The notes under the pieces were generated by a model. That model saw nothing but the letters and a program-made list of their open reading frames with translations. It ran no database searches and was not told the DNA's origin. From Bacillus pinisoli (lineage in GTDB: Bacteria; Bacillota; Bacilli; Bacillales; SA4): 64,000 nucleotides of DNA. This document shows positions 8,050 through 17,317 of the stretch, one piece after another. The stretch is from NCBI RefSeq assembly GCF_023036475.1, contig NZ_JAJQKI010000007.1, forward strand, positions 166,086 to 230,085, written 5' to 3'. The translations under genes and the position numbers were made by a program. Positions within the stretch are counted from its first letter, which is position 1, and each line of letters starts with the position of its first letter.

Positions 8050-8820
8050 CTATCTCTTCCTGCACACATATATCATTTGTTTACTGTCCTTATCCAATGG
8101 GCTTCCATCCCAATCTTTATAAGCATTTTCGACAACGAACCCATTCTTAAGTAATAGCCTCTCCATTTCTTTTGGAAACACATAGCGCAGTTTTATGTTC
8201 GTTTTTAGTTCTCCTATTAGTTCTTTCCGTTCGTTTTTTATTCGTCTAATAGTTGTATTATGTTGAATTTGATGAAGTGAATCATAAGTACTAGTCAGAT
8301 ACACATCAATCACATGCTGTTTTTCGCTATCCGTATAAGTTTTCCAATACTCTTCTTCAGATGAGCAAAATTGTTCTTCTATAGTTGGATACCTTGTTCC
8401 AAAAATAAAAGTTCCATCATAATTTAGATGATTGTTTACAGAGGTAAGGAACTGATCCTGTTCTTCATTGGTCATAAAATGCTGAAATGAATTACCAACA
8501 CAAAAAATTAGATTACTTTTAACATTAAGATTTAATTTTAAGCAATCTTGTTGAATCCATTCAATTTGTAGATCTAGACTTTCTGATTTGTTTTTAGCTT
8601 CGTTCAACATCCCACTATGAAGGTCAACTCCAATCATTTGGTAGCCTCCCTTAGCTAAAGGAATGGTTGCTCTGCCAGTCCCGCATGCCAAATCAATGAT
8701 TTTTCCATTTACTTTAGAAGCATACTCTAATAAAAATTTTACATCTTGCAAGTAACTATTATTTTCTAGATCGTACAGTGTTGGGTTATGATATTCTGCA
8801 AAATTCTCTAAATGATTCAT
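8050..8820 (-). CDS. Class I SAM-dependent methyltransferase
   Basis: A 256-residue methyltransferase with the Rossmann motif I IDLACGTGRATIPLA near residue 42, the post-I acidic residue in GVDLHSG, and IEWIQQDCLKL near residue 86. The start codon ATG overlaps the stop of the upstream DinB gene by four bases (ATGA), so the two are translationally coupled. The methyl acceptor (small molecule or protein) is not deducible. Confidence 0.82.
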   Translation of the reverse strand: MNHLENFAEYHNPTLYDLENNSYLQDVKFLLEYASKVNGKIIDLACGTGRATIPLAKGGYQMIGVDLHSGMLNEAKNKSESLDLQIEWIQQDCLKLNLNVKSNLIFCVGNSFQHFMTNEEQDQFLTSVNNHLNYDGTFIFGTRYPTIEEQFCSSEEEYWKTYTDSEKQHVIDVYLTSTYDSLHQIQHNTTIRRIKNERKELIGELKTNIKLRYVFPKEMERLLLKNGFVVENAYKDWDGSPLDKDSKQMIYVCRKR

Positions 8821-9353
8821 AAATGTATCCCTTCAGAATTATTGCTTGTGTATTGTCTTAGTTGACGCTTAATTGTTCTAATTTGACCACGATGACTTAT
8901 TTCATCTTCCATTACGTGATACCAGATCCAATAATTGTTATAACCCCATGTTTTTTCCTCATATAACCATGTATCGTTCTTTAATTTTAGTTCAGATATA
9001 GTTTTCTCTCTTAGATTATTTAAAACAGAAACATAGTATTGTAACGGCTTATTATTAAACATACTCCTTGCCTTTTCTCCAAGCTCTAACGCAATGATCC
9101 ATTGCTCACGTTCTTTGTCATTAATGTCCCGCGATTCAAATGAAATTCGTTGATATACAAACTCAACGGAAGCAATATGCATTAAAAGGGCACCAATAGG
9201 ATTTGCAGTTTGGTCAGGTAAAAAGTCTAATTCAGTTATAGTAAGATTTTGCAGTTCACTTAATGTTACTTCCCTTGTATGCTCTAGCATAGAGACTAAG
9301 TCTCCAATCTTGCTTGAGAAGCCTTCTTTTTGTCTAATATTATAATCAATCAT
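8817..9353 (-). CDS. DinB/DUF664-family four-helix protein
   Basis: A 178-residue protein of the DinB/YfiT metal-binding four-helix-bundle superfamily. His in LLMHIASVE near residue 59, His in WYHVMEDE near residue 145 and His in ISHRGQI near residue 154 give the three-His metal site. Family members are often thiol-dependent transferases or hydrolases (bacillithiol S-transferase is one Bacillus example). GGAGGT precedes the ATG at 9353. It forms a two-gene operon with the downstream methyltransferase, which suggests a joint small-molecule modification role (inference). Confidence 0.8.
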   Translation of the reverse strand: MIDYNIRQKEGFSSKIGDLVSMLEHTREVTLSELQNLTITELDFLPDQTANPIGALLMHIASVEFVYQRISFESRDINDKEREQWIIALELGEKARSMFNNKPLQYYVSVLNNLREKTISELKLKNDTWLYEEKTWGYNNYWIWYHVMEDEISHRGQIRTIKRQLRQYTSNNSEGIHL

Positions 9354-9481
9354 GAGCTTACCTCCATACCAATATAATCCTAGACTAACAGTTAAATAGA
9401 AAAGAAAAAGACTTATACAAATTGGTTAAATATGGTATAATATAGTTTGTTATAATACCTATGTAAGCAAAGCTTATACAT

Positions 9482-9508
9482 AAAAAAAACAGACCACTAA
9501 TTGGCCTG
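9482..9508 (-). terminator. Terminator of the proline iminopeptidase-like gene
   Basis: On the minus strand CAGGCC-AATTAGT-GGTCTG is followed by eight T residues, just past the stop at 9521. Confidence 0.75.
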
Positions 9509-9520
9509 ATTCGTAATTCC

Positions 9521-10396
9521 CTAGTTTTTATCTACATTACTTAGAAACTTCTTCATTACCTTCTCGAACTCCTCTGGTTCTTCTACATATGGCAAATGCG
9601 CACTTTCTTCAAAAACGTGAAATTCACTACCGGGTGTAATTGAATTAAAAAATTTAGTTGAAGTTGGTGTAGCTTCATCGTAACGACCACATGTGAATAG
9701 AGTTGGTATCGTAATTGTTTCTAATTGTGATGTACAGTCAAAGTCTTTTAAATTACCAGTTACATAAAATTCTGAAGGTCCCCACATCGTATGATAGACT
9801 TCAGGATTTTGATATTGTTTCCCTTCTTTTAAAAATAGAGGTACAGGGTCTAATCTTAATACGAAATGCTGATTAAATATTTTCGTTGCCTCTTTGTATT
9901 CTTCAGAATCTGTTGCTCCATTGTCTTCACATCTTTTTAGTATCACTTGTACATCTTCCGGGAGTAACTCTCTGTTGCGTTCTTGATCTCTCGCCCATCT
10001 TGGAGCACTTAAGCATGGACTAGAAAAAATAATACTCTTCACTCCATTAGGATTAGTAAAGTAATAGGCAGCCGCTAATGTTGTTCCCCATGAATGACCG
10101 AGGATATGAAACTCTTTGAGAGCAAGGGTTTCTACGACTTGTCGTAATTCCTCCACAAACCGTTCAATTTTCCATAATGAAGCATCATTTGGACGTTCAG
10201 ATTTACCGCACCCTAGTTGATCATAGAAAATAACTGGACGTTCTTCAGAAAGTGTGCGTAACCCTTGCATGGAATAATGAGAAGATCCAGGACCACCATG
10301 TAAAACTATTACTGGTGTGTTTTCTGATTTGTGGTTATGAATTTGATACCATACCTTACCACCTATTACATCTATAAATCCCTCTACTTCACTCAT
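9521..10396 (-). CDS. pip: Alpha/beta hydrolase, proline iminopeptidase type (S33)
   Basis: A 291-residue serine hydrolase. HGGPGSS (residues 33-39) is the oxyanion-hole motif typical of prolyl iminopeptidases. GHSWGT carries the nucleophile Ser102. The catalytic Asp is probably in CGRYDEATP and the His is in ESAHLPYVEEP near the C-terminus. It would release N-terminal proline from peptides in the cytoplasm, although some S33 members hydrolyse other amides. AAAGGAG precedes the ATG. It is a single gene with its own strong terminator. Confidence 0.82.
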   Translation of the reverse strand: MSEVEGFIDVIGGKVWYQIHNHKSENTPVIVLHGGPGSSHYSMQGLRTLSEERPVIFYDQLGCGKSERPNDASLWKIERFVEELRQVVETLALKEFHILGHSWGTTLAAAYYFTNPNGVKSIIFSSPCLSAPRWARDQERNRELLPEDVQVILKRCEDNGATDSEEYKEATKIFNQHFVLRLDPVPLFLKEGKQYQNPEVYHTMWGPSEFYVTGNLKDFDCTSQLETITIPTLFTCGRYDEATPTSTKFFNSITPGSEFHVFEESAHLPYVEEPEEFEKVMKKFLSNVDKN

Positions 10397-10465
10397 AAAC
10401 TATTTCTCCTTTAGTTGTATATATGGTAGGAAGAAAAAATACCTCTTGCTTTACCTTGTATAAAT

Positions 10466-10999
10466 TTACAATCTTTTACTACGTAAGACCGTAATAAAGC
10501 CATCTAGGATATCATGACTCTTTGTAAACCCTTTACTTAAATAGAAATTTAAGGCCGCATCATTTCCATTTGATACATAAATAAAATAATCTTCGACCTC
10601 TTCATATTGCTTTAGCCAATCCATGGACATGTTAAATAACTTTGACCCAATCCCGTAATTTCTGTATTCTTCTTTAATATAGAATTGAGACAAGCAGCCA
10701 ACATGGGTTCCTTCAACTGAATTTAGATCAAAAAAAGTAGCAAAGGGGCTTGAATATACTTCTTTAGGTGATATGTTGGAATAAACATAAGCTACTGGCT
10801 TATCTTCATCCTTGACAATTACAATATAATTATGAGTAGCATTTTGAACAGAAGGAATCATCCTTGTTTCAAAGTTCATGTTATCAAACAAGTTGGGGGT
10901 TATGTATGCTCTTGATTTTTGAAAAGACATTAATTCATTGCATAAATCCTTACAGTATTCAATCTGGCTCTCACCAATTACTTCGAATGTTAATTTCAA
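10466..10999 (-). CDS. GNAT-family N-acetyltransferase
   Basis: The GNAT domain is in the C-terminal half: LSQFYIKEEYRNYGIGSKLF is the acetyl-CoA-binding motif A (near residue 114), and GNDAALNFYLSKGF is motif B. An ATG at 11020 is in frame, but no ribosome site precedes it, and GAGAAGGGA lies inside that extension, 6-7 nt before the TTG at 10999. TTG was therefore chosen, giving 177 residues. It is monocistronic. The substrate is unknown. Confidence 0.8.
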   Translation of the reverse strand: MKLTFEVIGESQIEYCKDLCNELMSFQKSRAYITPNLFDNMNFETRMIPSVQNATHNYIVIVKDEDKPVAYVYSNISPKEVYSSPFATFFDLNSVEGTHVGCLSQFYIKEEYRNYGIGSKLFNMSMDWLKQYEEVEDYFIYVSNGNDAALNFYLSKGFTKSHDILDGFITVLRSKRL

Positions 11000-11097
11000 T
11001 ACAATTCCCTTCTCTCTCATTTTATTAAATAGTGATAAGTGCTTATGATAATTATAACGTATATTTTTAATATTCGAAAATTAAGTAAATAGAAAAA

Positions 11098-11135
11098 ACA
11101 CCCGTTATGCCATTTTAGAGACATAATAGGTGCTC
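11098..11135 (-). terminator. Terminator of the aldo/keto reductase gene
   Basis: On the minus strand CACCTATTATG...CATAACGGGTG folds to a stem and is followed by TTTTTTC. It lies 7 bp past the stop at 11142. Confidence 0.75.
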
Positions 11136-11141
11136 AGTTTC

Positions 11142-11966
11142 TTATCTGAAATTCATCTCATTCGGGTGTTTTCCACGACGTCTATTTTTATTAAGATTAT
11201 CTATTTGTGCCATTTCATCACCAGATAATTCAAAATCAAACACATTAAAGTTTTCTTCAATTCTTGATGGTGTAACCGACTTTGGTATAACAATCGTGTT
11301 ATTTTGTATATGCCAACGAAGAATGACTTGTGCAGGAGATTTTTTATGAGCATTGGCCATTAGTTTTATCTCTTCATTTTGTAAAACTTCTCCACCTTGT
11401 TCTAGTGGACTCCAAGCTTCAACAAAAATATTATGACTTGCACAATATTCTTTTAGTTCTTTCTGCGAAAGGTAAGGATGACATTCGATTTGGTTTAATA
11501 CTGGAACTACTTCACACTCTTTAAGCAGACGTTCTAAATGCTCTATTTCAAAATTACAAACTCCAATAGCTTTAACTTTTCCATCATGATAAAGTTTTTC
11601 TAATGCCTTATATGTATCTACATATTCATCAAACTGCGGAGTTGGCCAATGCACCAAATAAAGGTCCACATAGTCAAGTCCTAATCTTTCTAGACTTTCG
11701 TCAAAAGCACGTAATGTATTTTCGTACCCTTGATCACTATTCCATACTTTCGTGGTAATAAATAAGTCTTCACGTGGCACAGAAGAATTCTTAATAGCTT
11801 CTCCGACACCTTTTTCATTTTTATAAATCATTGCTGTATCAATGGATCTGTAGCCCACTTCAATCGCTTTAGCAACCGCTGTAGTCGCTTCTTCATCTGT
11901 AACTTGCCAAACTCCAAATCCAAGCTGAGGCATTTTGACTCCATTGTTTAAAGTTACAAAGTTCAT
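11142..11966 (-). CDS. Aldo/keto reductase (YvgN/YtbE-like)
   Basis: A 274-residue NADPH-dependent oxidoreductase of the AKR superfamily. The tetrad is visible: Asp43 (SIDTA), Tyr48 (MIYKN), Lys73 (TTKVW) and His106 (LVHWP). The NADPH site IPKSVTPSRI is near residue 228. It closely follows the Bacillus glyoxal/methylglyoxal reductase type (YvgN, about 276 aa), so reduction of reactive aldehydes is the likely role. AAAGGGG lies upstream of the ATG. It is a single gene. Confidence 0.88.
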   Translation of the reverse strand: MNFVTLNNGVKMPQLGFGVWQVTDEEATTAVAKAIEVGYRSIDTAMIYKNEKGVGEAIKNSSVPREDLFITTKVWNSDQGYENTLRAFDESLERLGLDYVDLYLVHWPTPQFDEYVDTYKALEKLYHDGKVKAIGVCNFEIEHLERLLKECEVVPVLNQIECHPYLSQKELKEYCASHNIFVEAWSPLEQGGEVLQNEEIKLMANAHKKSPAQVILRWHIQNNTIVIPKSVTPSRIEENFNVFDFELSGDEMAQIDNLNKNRRRGKHPNEMNFR

Positions 11967-12243
11967 TTATTTTTTCCCCTTTACGATTGATTTGATTTAT
12001 ACATCTATGTTAGATAAGAAAATCCATATTTATACCCGCTAACTTTATGGTATTCTACTAGTTTACTACAATCTACAGTGTTATATTTTGTATTTTGCCA
12101 TTTATTTCGTCAAACGAAATTCTTATATAATAAGAAGTTAGCACGTTTGAAAACAAAACGTCAAGCTTGAAGAACACATAGTTGCCTTCTTCTTACATTT
12201 TCAAAGTGAAATGGGAATACTAGGAGTAGTAGGAGGAATGCTT

Positions 12244-13104
12244 ATGAAGAACTTAATTATGTGCATGTTTCTAATAACTACAACGATCCAACACCAAGAA
12301 TATGATGATCTAGAATTAACATATAAAAGTGTGCCCATTGCAACCATCAACCACGATGCCTTTACTTCTTCACTGACAGACGTACCAATTATAAAGGAGT
12401 CAATGGTAGCCGAACTCCTTGATAAACTTGAACAACAAATTAATACTGAACCTATTAGTGCCTATATAAATGATCAAAATGAAATTGTCTCAGGTGTAGT
12501 TGGCATCATGGTAGACCGAGATAGACTTACAAATGAGTTATATTCCTATTTTATTAATCATCATTCATCGACACTTGAAGTTCCAACCATGACAGTTTAT
12601 CCAAGAGTGAGTAGTGAGCTATTAGCTGACCTCCACGTAAAGCTAATAGGTAGTTACGTCACCTATTATAATCAAAGTAAATCCGAACGATCTCATAATA
12701 TCTATCTCGCCACTGAGGCTATTAATAACCAAGTTGTTTTTCAGGGTGAAGTGTTTTCGTTTAACCAATCTGTTGGAAAGAGGACCGTTGAAAAAGGTTA
12801 TCTATCTGCCCCTATTATCATAAAAGGTGAATTATACGACGGTGTTGGTGGTGGAATTTGTCAAGTATCTTCAACCCTCTATAACGCGGTTGACCGCGTA
12901 GGGGTTAAAATTATGGAACGGTATTCCCACAGTCGTCGAGTTCCTTATGTACCTCCAGGAAGAGATGCAACCGTCAGTTGGTATGGACCGGACTTTACCT
13001 TTAAGAATAACTTGAATCAACCGATTTTAATTCGTGCAAAAGCGCAGCGAGGTCAGGTCAATATTCGTATTTACTCCTCTGAAGTGGTTAATGTAAAAAA
13101 ATGA
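12244..13104 (+). CDS. VanW-family secreted protein
   Basis: This is a VanW-domain protein. The signature GGGICQVSSTLYNA is near residue 210, and the FxFNxxVGxRT block (VFSFNQSVGKRTVEKGY) precedes it. The N-terminal segment NLIMCMFLITTTI is a short signal or anchor, so the domain probably acts outside the membrane. VanW proteins occur in some vancomycin-resistance clusters and widely in Bacillus wall contexts, and their chemistry is not established. No van genes are nearby. In-frame ATGs occur at 12211, 12238 and 12244. GTAGGAGG (12229-12236) is correctly spaced only for 12244, giving 286 residues. Confidence 0.82.
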   Translation: MKNLIMCMFLITTTIQHQEYDDLELTYKSVPIATINHDAFTSSLTDVPIIKESMVAELLDKLEQQINTEPISAYINDQNEIVSGVVGIMVDRDRLTNELYSYFINHHSSTLEVPTMTVYPRVSSELLADLHVKLIGSYVTYYNQSKSERSHNIYLATEAINNQVVFQGEVFSFNQSVGKRTVEKGYLSAPIIIKGELYDGVGGGICQVSSTLYNAVDRVGVKIMERYSHSRRVPYVPPGRDATVSWYGPDFTFKNNLNQPILIRAKAQRGQVNIRIYSSEVVNVKK

Positions 13105-13117
13105 CCATCGCTGTGTT

Positions 13118-14050
13118 CTAGTAACCCTTTACTAAATCAACCTTATTATCTAATACTTCTTCTTTTTCTATTTTGTTTAAAGTATCAAAAAAACACGAAA
13201 CTGCCTCATCTATCTCTGTTACTGCAGATATATGGGGAGTAATAATCACTTCAGGCCTACTCCAAAGTTTTGAATGCTCAGAAAGTGGCTCAACATTCAC
13301 GACATCAAGTACAGCGTGTCGTACATTTCCGTTATCTAAAGCGTTAATAAGGGCTGATTCATTAACAGTTAAACCTCTCCCTACATTTAAAAAAACAGTA
13401 TCATGTAAATCACAAAAAAATGCACTGTTAAAGAAATTATTTGTTTCTATAGTGAGTGGTAGTGTACTGATAATATAGTTCGCCTTTTCCTTAATAGTAT
13501 GAGATTGTGATAGATCGACAACTTTTTTGAAATATGGTTTGTCATTCCCACTTCTGGACACACCAAATACAGTAGCTCCAAAGAAAGTAAATGTTTTAGC
13601 TAATTCTAGTCCTATCTCACCTGTACCATAGATGACAACCGTTTGATCCTTTACCATTTTAGGTGTTTTCGGCTGCCATTTCTTCTCCCTTTGTTTTTCC
13701 TGAAATTCTTGATGGTATTGTAAATCTTTTAACACATAACTGAGACAATACTCACTTATTCTTTTTCCAAACGTACAGATGGTTCTTGTAAGAAGTATAT
13801 CTTGATCCAACCATCCACTTATTTCTAAGAAATTATTTACACCTGCATTAAAAGAGTGAACCCATTTTAACGTTGAAATATTCATGCCGGAACAAGGTTT
13901 AGAGCCAACATATACATCAGCCCAATTTAGGTCTTCTTCATTAATATCTTCAAGTTTTTTAAATAAGAAATGATAGGGGTATTGATTTGCACCTTGTCTA
14001 TTAAATTCTTCTTCATATCTACCTGCTATAAGGATATTTTTTATGTCCAT
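13118..14050 (-). CDS. D-2-hydroxyacid dehydrogenase
   Basis: An NAD(P)-dependent D-isomer-specific 2-hydroxyacid dehydrogenase. The Rossmann motif VVIYGTGEIGLELAK is mid-protein, and the catalytic triad appears as Arg in NVGRG, Glu in VEPL and His in TPHIS. The longest frame opens at 14107, but AGGAGAGGG precedes the ATG at 14050, giving 310 residues. It begins inside the last codons of the upstream membrane-protein gene (32-bp overlap), so the two are co-transcribed. The N-terminal catalytic domain is divergent, and the substrate could be glyoxylate, hydroxypyruvate or another 2-oxoacid. Confidence 0.82.
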   Translation of the reverse strand: MDIKNILIAGRYEEEFNRQGANQYPYHFLFKKLEDINEEDLNWADVYVGSKPCSGMNISTLKWVHSFNAGVNNFLEISGWLDQDILLTRTICTFGKRISEYCLSYVLKDLQYHQEFQEKQREKKWQPKTPKMVKDQTVVIYGTGEIGLELAKTFTFFGATVFGVSRSGNDKPYFKKVVDLSQSHTIKEKANYIISTLPLTIETNNFFNSAFFCDLHDTVFLNVGRGLTVNESALINALDNGNVRHAVLDVVNVEPLSEHSKLWSRPEVIITPHISAVTEIDEAVSCFFDTLNKIEKEEVLDNKVDLVKGY

Positions 14051-14882
14051 AGTAAATCCCTCTCCTATAATTAAAGAAATACAGACAATAGCTGATGAAT
14101 AGTGCAATCAGAGAAAATATAATTCCAATTACGGAATAAATAAGTAAAAATGCATTAATCTCTGTAAAAATTTGTACAATTGATCTAGTAGAAACGTCTA
14201 TAATTATACCAACAAGTTTAATAATAAAATAAAAGATAAAAAGTGCAAACACTCCACGAAGTGAACCTTTTAAATCCTGTTTGCTTAGAGCAATATGTGA
14301 ACTGATACAAATACCTATAAATGTATAGATCCAGAATAGCGGGTTTAATAAATTCTCAATGGTAAAAAGAACCTTTAGTAATTGAGATACTACACTCCCC
14401 ACTGTTAACAACCCTTCTACACTAAAATAATTAAAAGACTCTATCTGTTGAACATAGAAAATAAACGAGCCATAAGAATTTGGAATCAATACATACATCC
14501 CAAGTATAAGAGTTCCAATTCCACTAAGGACTGGACCAATTCCTATAAAGAAGTTGCCAATTTGCTGATACAAGCTATTACGATTATATTGATGTTCAAC
14601 GAATCCCAAGACTGCATTTGGTTCATTAATCATTAAAAGTTTGACACAAGTTACACGATGTCCCCAAAGCAAGCATTGTATTAGATGTCCAATCTCATGA
14701 ATGGGTGTACCTATCCATGCAGTGATAAGGATTCCTCTTCTTCCAAAAGCACGAAATAAATACGTGTGAATATATTTTTCAATGAACGCAATAAGAAATC
14801 CAACAGCAATAATTACACCCAAAAAGTAAAATAATTCGAAAATACTATCTAGTACTAAATAAAAGATGTTGGGTATCAACAT
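14019..14882 (-). CDS. Polytopic membrane protein with HEXXH (putative intramembrane metalloprotease)
   Basis: A 287-residue protein with about seven hydrophobic segments. IGTPIHEIGHLIQ near residue 62 places an HEIGH zinc motif inside or next to a membrane helix, as in site-2/M50-like and DUF3267-like proteases. A second conserved-looking block, FFIGIGPVLSGIG, follows near residue 113 and may correspond to the region carrying the remaining ligand, but no clear NPDG/LDG motif is seen. AAAGGAAGG precedes the ATG. Its 3' end overlaps the 2-hydroxyacid dehydrogenase gene by 32 bp. Protease activity is an inference from HEXXH and topology only. Confidence 0.65.
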   Translation of the reverse strand: MLIPNIFYLVLDSIFELFYFLGVIIAVGFLIAFIEKYIHTYLFRAFGRRGILITAWIGTPIHEIGHLIQCLLWGHRVTCVKLLMINEPNAVLGFVEHQYNRNSLYQQIGNFFIGIGPVLSGIGTLILGMYVLIPNSYGSFIFYVQQIESFNYFSVEGLLTVGSVVSQLLKVLFTIENLLNPLFWIYTFIGICISSHIALSKQDLKGSLRGVFALFIFYFIIKLVGIIIDVSTRSIVQIFTEINAFLLIYSVIGIIFSLIALFISYCLYFFNYRRGIYYGHKKYPYSR

Positions 14883-14986
14883 TTCCTTCCTTTCTAGCTA
14901 TTGAACTATTTCTACATTATAACAATAGTAACTCCACTTAAAGTCAATGTCATTTTTCATCCATTCTTACGTTCATCCTACTGACA

Positions 14987-15072
14987 TTTTTCTAAAATTT
15001 TGTTGCTTTTTAGCCTACTTTATCTGTTGTTAAGCTTTCTCTAACGCATTTGGGATTTTTACGATTGTAACA
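14987..15072 (-). repeat. Degenerate copy J of the dispersed repeat
   Basis: TTTTCTAAAATTTTGTTGCT at the left and TTTGGGATTTTTACGATTGT at the right match the two ends of the family in the same inverted orientation as copies B and E, but the GGCTC tip is lost. It occupies the gap between the HEXXH membrane protein and the M3 peptidase gene, where no other gene is seen. Confidence 0.55.
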
Positions 15073-15092
15073 TTTATTAGAAGATCCAATAT

Positions 15093-15142
15093 AAAAGAAG
15101 TAGTCTTCTGACTATCTGTTATAGCCAGTACTACTTCTTTTT
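15093..15142 (-). terminator. Terminator of the M3 oligopeptidase gene
   Basis: AAAAGAAGTAGT...ACTACTTCTTTT gives a 12-bp stem. It lies about 65 bp past the stop at 15208, with an A/T tract at the outer edge. Confidence 0.65.
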
Positions 15143-15207
15143 AAAATGTTTTATTAAAAACTTTTTGTATGGTAAGTACAGTTTTACTTAATCTTTAGAT
15201 AATTGTT

Positions 15208-16902
15208 TTATAGTGCTTTGTCATCAATAGAATCAAGGTAAACTTCTATTTCATCAATTACAGATTTAACGCATCCGTCTTCAAACGGTGAGTTTAAGTT
15301 AGCTTCTTTTACAAGTTCAGTAAAGGATTTGCTTCCTCCCTGTTTACACAAATGTAAATAATCCTGCCAAGCATTCTCAGGGTTTTCTTGATTTCTCTTC
15401 CAGAATTGAAGTGCGCAAATTTGTGCAAGTGTATAATCAATATAGTAGAATGGCACTCTGTAGATATGGCCCTGCTGCTGCCAAAAACCACCGTCTTCTA
15501 AGAAGTCATTGCCTTCATAATTAAGATGTGGTAAATACTTCTTCTCAATTTCTCGCCAAGCTTGCTTACGCTCTTGTGGAGTAATTTCCGGGTTTGCATA
15601 CACAAAATGTTGAAATTCATCAACTGCTACTCCATAAGGAATAAATAATACGGCCTCACTTAAATGTGAGAACTTATACTTCTCTGTATCTTCCTTAAAG
15701 AAAAGCTCCATCCATGGCCAAGCAAAAAATTCCATACTCATGGAGTGAATTTCACAGGCTTCTAAGGTTGGGAACCCATACTCAGGAACTTGGAAGCCAC
15801 GGCTTTCATATACTTGGAAAGCATGTCCTACTTCATGTTTTAAAACACGAACATCCCCATTTGTTCCATTAAAATTAGCAAAGATATATGGTGATTGATA
15901 CTTACTAATATAAGTACAGTATCCACCTCCCGCCTTACCAGACTTACTCAATAAATCCATTAAGTTGTTATCTAACATAAAAGTATAAAAATCATTTGTT
16001 TCTGGAGACATTTCTTCATACATTTTCTTTGCTTGCTCAACAATCCACTCGGCATCACCTTTTGGATCAGGGTTACCTGTCTTAAAGCTAAAACTATTAT
16101 CATAGTATCTAAATGTATCTACACCTATACGCTCTTTTTGCTTTTGCTTTAATTTGGAGGCAAGGGGAACAATGTATTCTTTTACTTGGTCACGAAATTT
16201 AGCTACCATCTCAGCATTATAATCTGTGCGACTTAGACGAGCATATGCTAACTCAGTAAATGAGGAAAACCCTAGTTTCTTGGCAATTCTTGTTCTTACT
16301 TTTACAAGTTGATCATATAGTTCATCTAATTTTTTAGCATTCTCGACAAAAAACTGATATTTTGCTTCGTTAGATTCTTTTCGAACCGTACGATTTTCTG
16401 ATTGTTGATATGGAACGAGCTGAGAAAGATTTTTCTCTTCTCCATCAAATTGAATTTTAGCTGCCGCAAGTAAAGAAACATAATCACTAGTTAATTTATT
16501 TTCTTCTTGAAGGTCCTTTAACACCTCAGGTGAAAATGTCTTCAGCTCACTATCAGCTAATAAGAATAGTTGCTTCCCCCACTTCTCTTCTAATTGAGGG
16601 CGAAAATTTGATTCTGTCAGTGCTTTATAATATTGGGTAATTAACCCTTTATAAGCTGGACCAACTTCATTAAAGAAGTCCTTCTCTACTTTATAAAATT
16701 CGTCAACAGTATTAATTGTATGACGAATTTGAACTAGTGTACTCATAGAATCGAATTCTGAACGCAATTCATTTATTTCAGACATTACTGTATCTTGAAC
16801 CTCGAAGGATTCTGCAGCTTTAAATTTCTCTAGTAAAGAAGTGAAACTTGCTTCTATTTTTTCTAAGTCTGGTCTACTGTAATGATAGTCGTTAAACTGC
16901 AT
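15208..16902 (-). CDS. M3-family oligoendopeptidase
   Basis: A 564-residue cytoplasmic zinc oligopeptidase of the M3 family, shorter relatives of PepF. The HEVGHAFQ zinc motif is near residue 354 and the third-ligand Glu region ACEIHSMSMEFF follows about 25 residues later. The C-terminal Tyr/His block HIYRVPFYYIDYTLAQ is characteristic of M3 active-site pockets. AAGGAG precedes the ATG at 16902. It would degrade short peptides in the cytoplasm. It is monocistronic, with its own terminator and a GC-rich structured repeat upstream. Confidence 0.87.
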   Translation of the reverse strand: MQFNDYHYSRPDLEKIEASFTSLLEKFKAAESFEVQDTVMSEINELRSEFDSMSTLVQIRHTINTVDEFYKVEKDFFNEVGPAYKGLITQYYKALTESNFRPQLEEKWGKQLFLLADSELKTFSPEVLKDLQEENKLTSDYVSLLAAAKIQFDGEEKNLSQLVPYQQSENRTVRKESNEAKYQFFVENAKKLDELYDQLVKVRTRIAKKLGFSSFTELAYARLSRTDYNAEMVAKFRDQVKEYIVPLASKLKQKQKERIGVDTFRYYDNSFSFKTGNPDPKGDAEWIVEQAKKMYEEMSPETNDFYTFMLDNNLMDLLSKSGKAGGGYCTYISKYQSPYIFANFNGTNGDVRVLKHEVGHAFQVYESRGFQVPEYGFPTLEACEIHSMSMEFFAWPWMELFFKEDTEKYKFSHLSEAVLFIPYGVAVDEFQHFVYANPEITPQERKQAWREIEKKYLPHLNYEGNDFLEDGGFWQQQGHIYRVPFYYIDYTLAQICALQFWKRNQENPENAWQDYLHLCKQGGSKSFTELVKEANLNSPFEDGCVKSVIDEIEVYLDSIDDKAL

Positions 16903-17011
16903 GATAAATCTCCTTTTTCTCCATTTTTAAATTTTCTCTCTACTAAATTAGACAAATATTTCGAAAACTCCTTCTTTTTTACAGAAGTAATTTCGTTCAA
17001 CGAAATATAAC

Positions 17012-17134
17012 AAAAAGCGCAAGCGCCCCGGTTAGCCCCGACAAGCAAATGTTCCTTTGACAAAGAAAAGGTGTGTTTTCCTTTTATTTGTCAAAGGGTT
17101 ATTTGACCTCGAGGGGCTGGGTGCTGGAGCTAGA
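17012..17134. repeat. GC-rich structured intergenic repeat of Bacillaceae type
   Basis: The element starts AAAAAGCGCAAGCGCCCCGG and ends GAGGGGCTGGGTGCTGGAGC. Its ends pair imperfectly (GGTTAGCCCCGA with the GGGGCTGGG side). The centre forms a hairpin, CTTTGACAAA with TTTGTCAAAG. Base composition is clearly richer in GC than the flanks. Sequences of this look (GCGCAAGCGCC...GGAGCTAGA) are a familiar dispersed repeat in Bacillus-type genomes. The rest of the 415-bp gap between 16903 and 17317 shows no gene. Confidence 0.65.
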
Positions 17135-17317
17135 TTGAAATATACAAGTCAAAGTTATCCACAAGTGATTTAGTTTATAATTTCCTAACCATAAAATTTT
17201 ACTATAGTTCACAATAATTTTAAGTTTATCTTGGTCTATTTCTCACTATTATTAAATATTTTATATCAAGGTACAGATTGCTCTGTAGCAGAACTTAAAA
17301 GAAAAAGGTGAGAATCT

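Noticed and set aside
12121..12210. Hairpin-rich leader before the VanW gene as a possible riboswitch or T-box
   Set aside because: ACGTTT/AAACGT and TAAGAAG/CTTCTTA pairings exist, but no T-box (GGTGGTACCGCG-like) or known riboswitch core is present.
16863..17063. Minus-strand ORF of 66 codons upstream of the M3 oligopeptidase
   Set aside because: It begins inside the GC-rich repeat and overlaps the peptidase start; no family features and no ribosome site.
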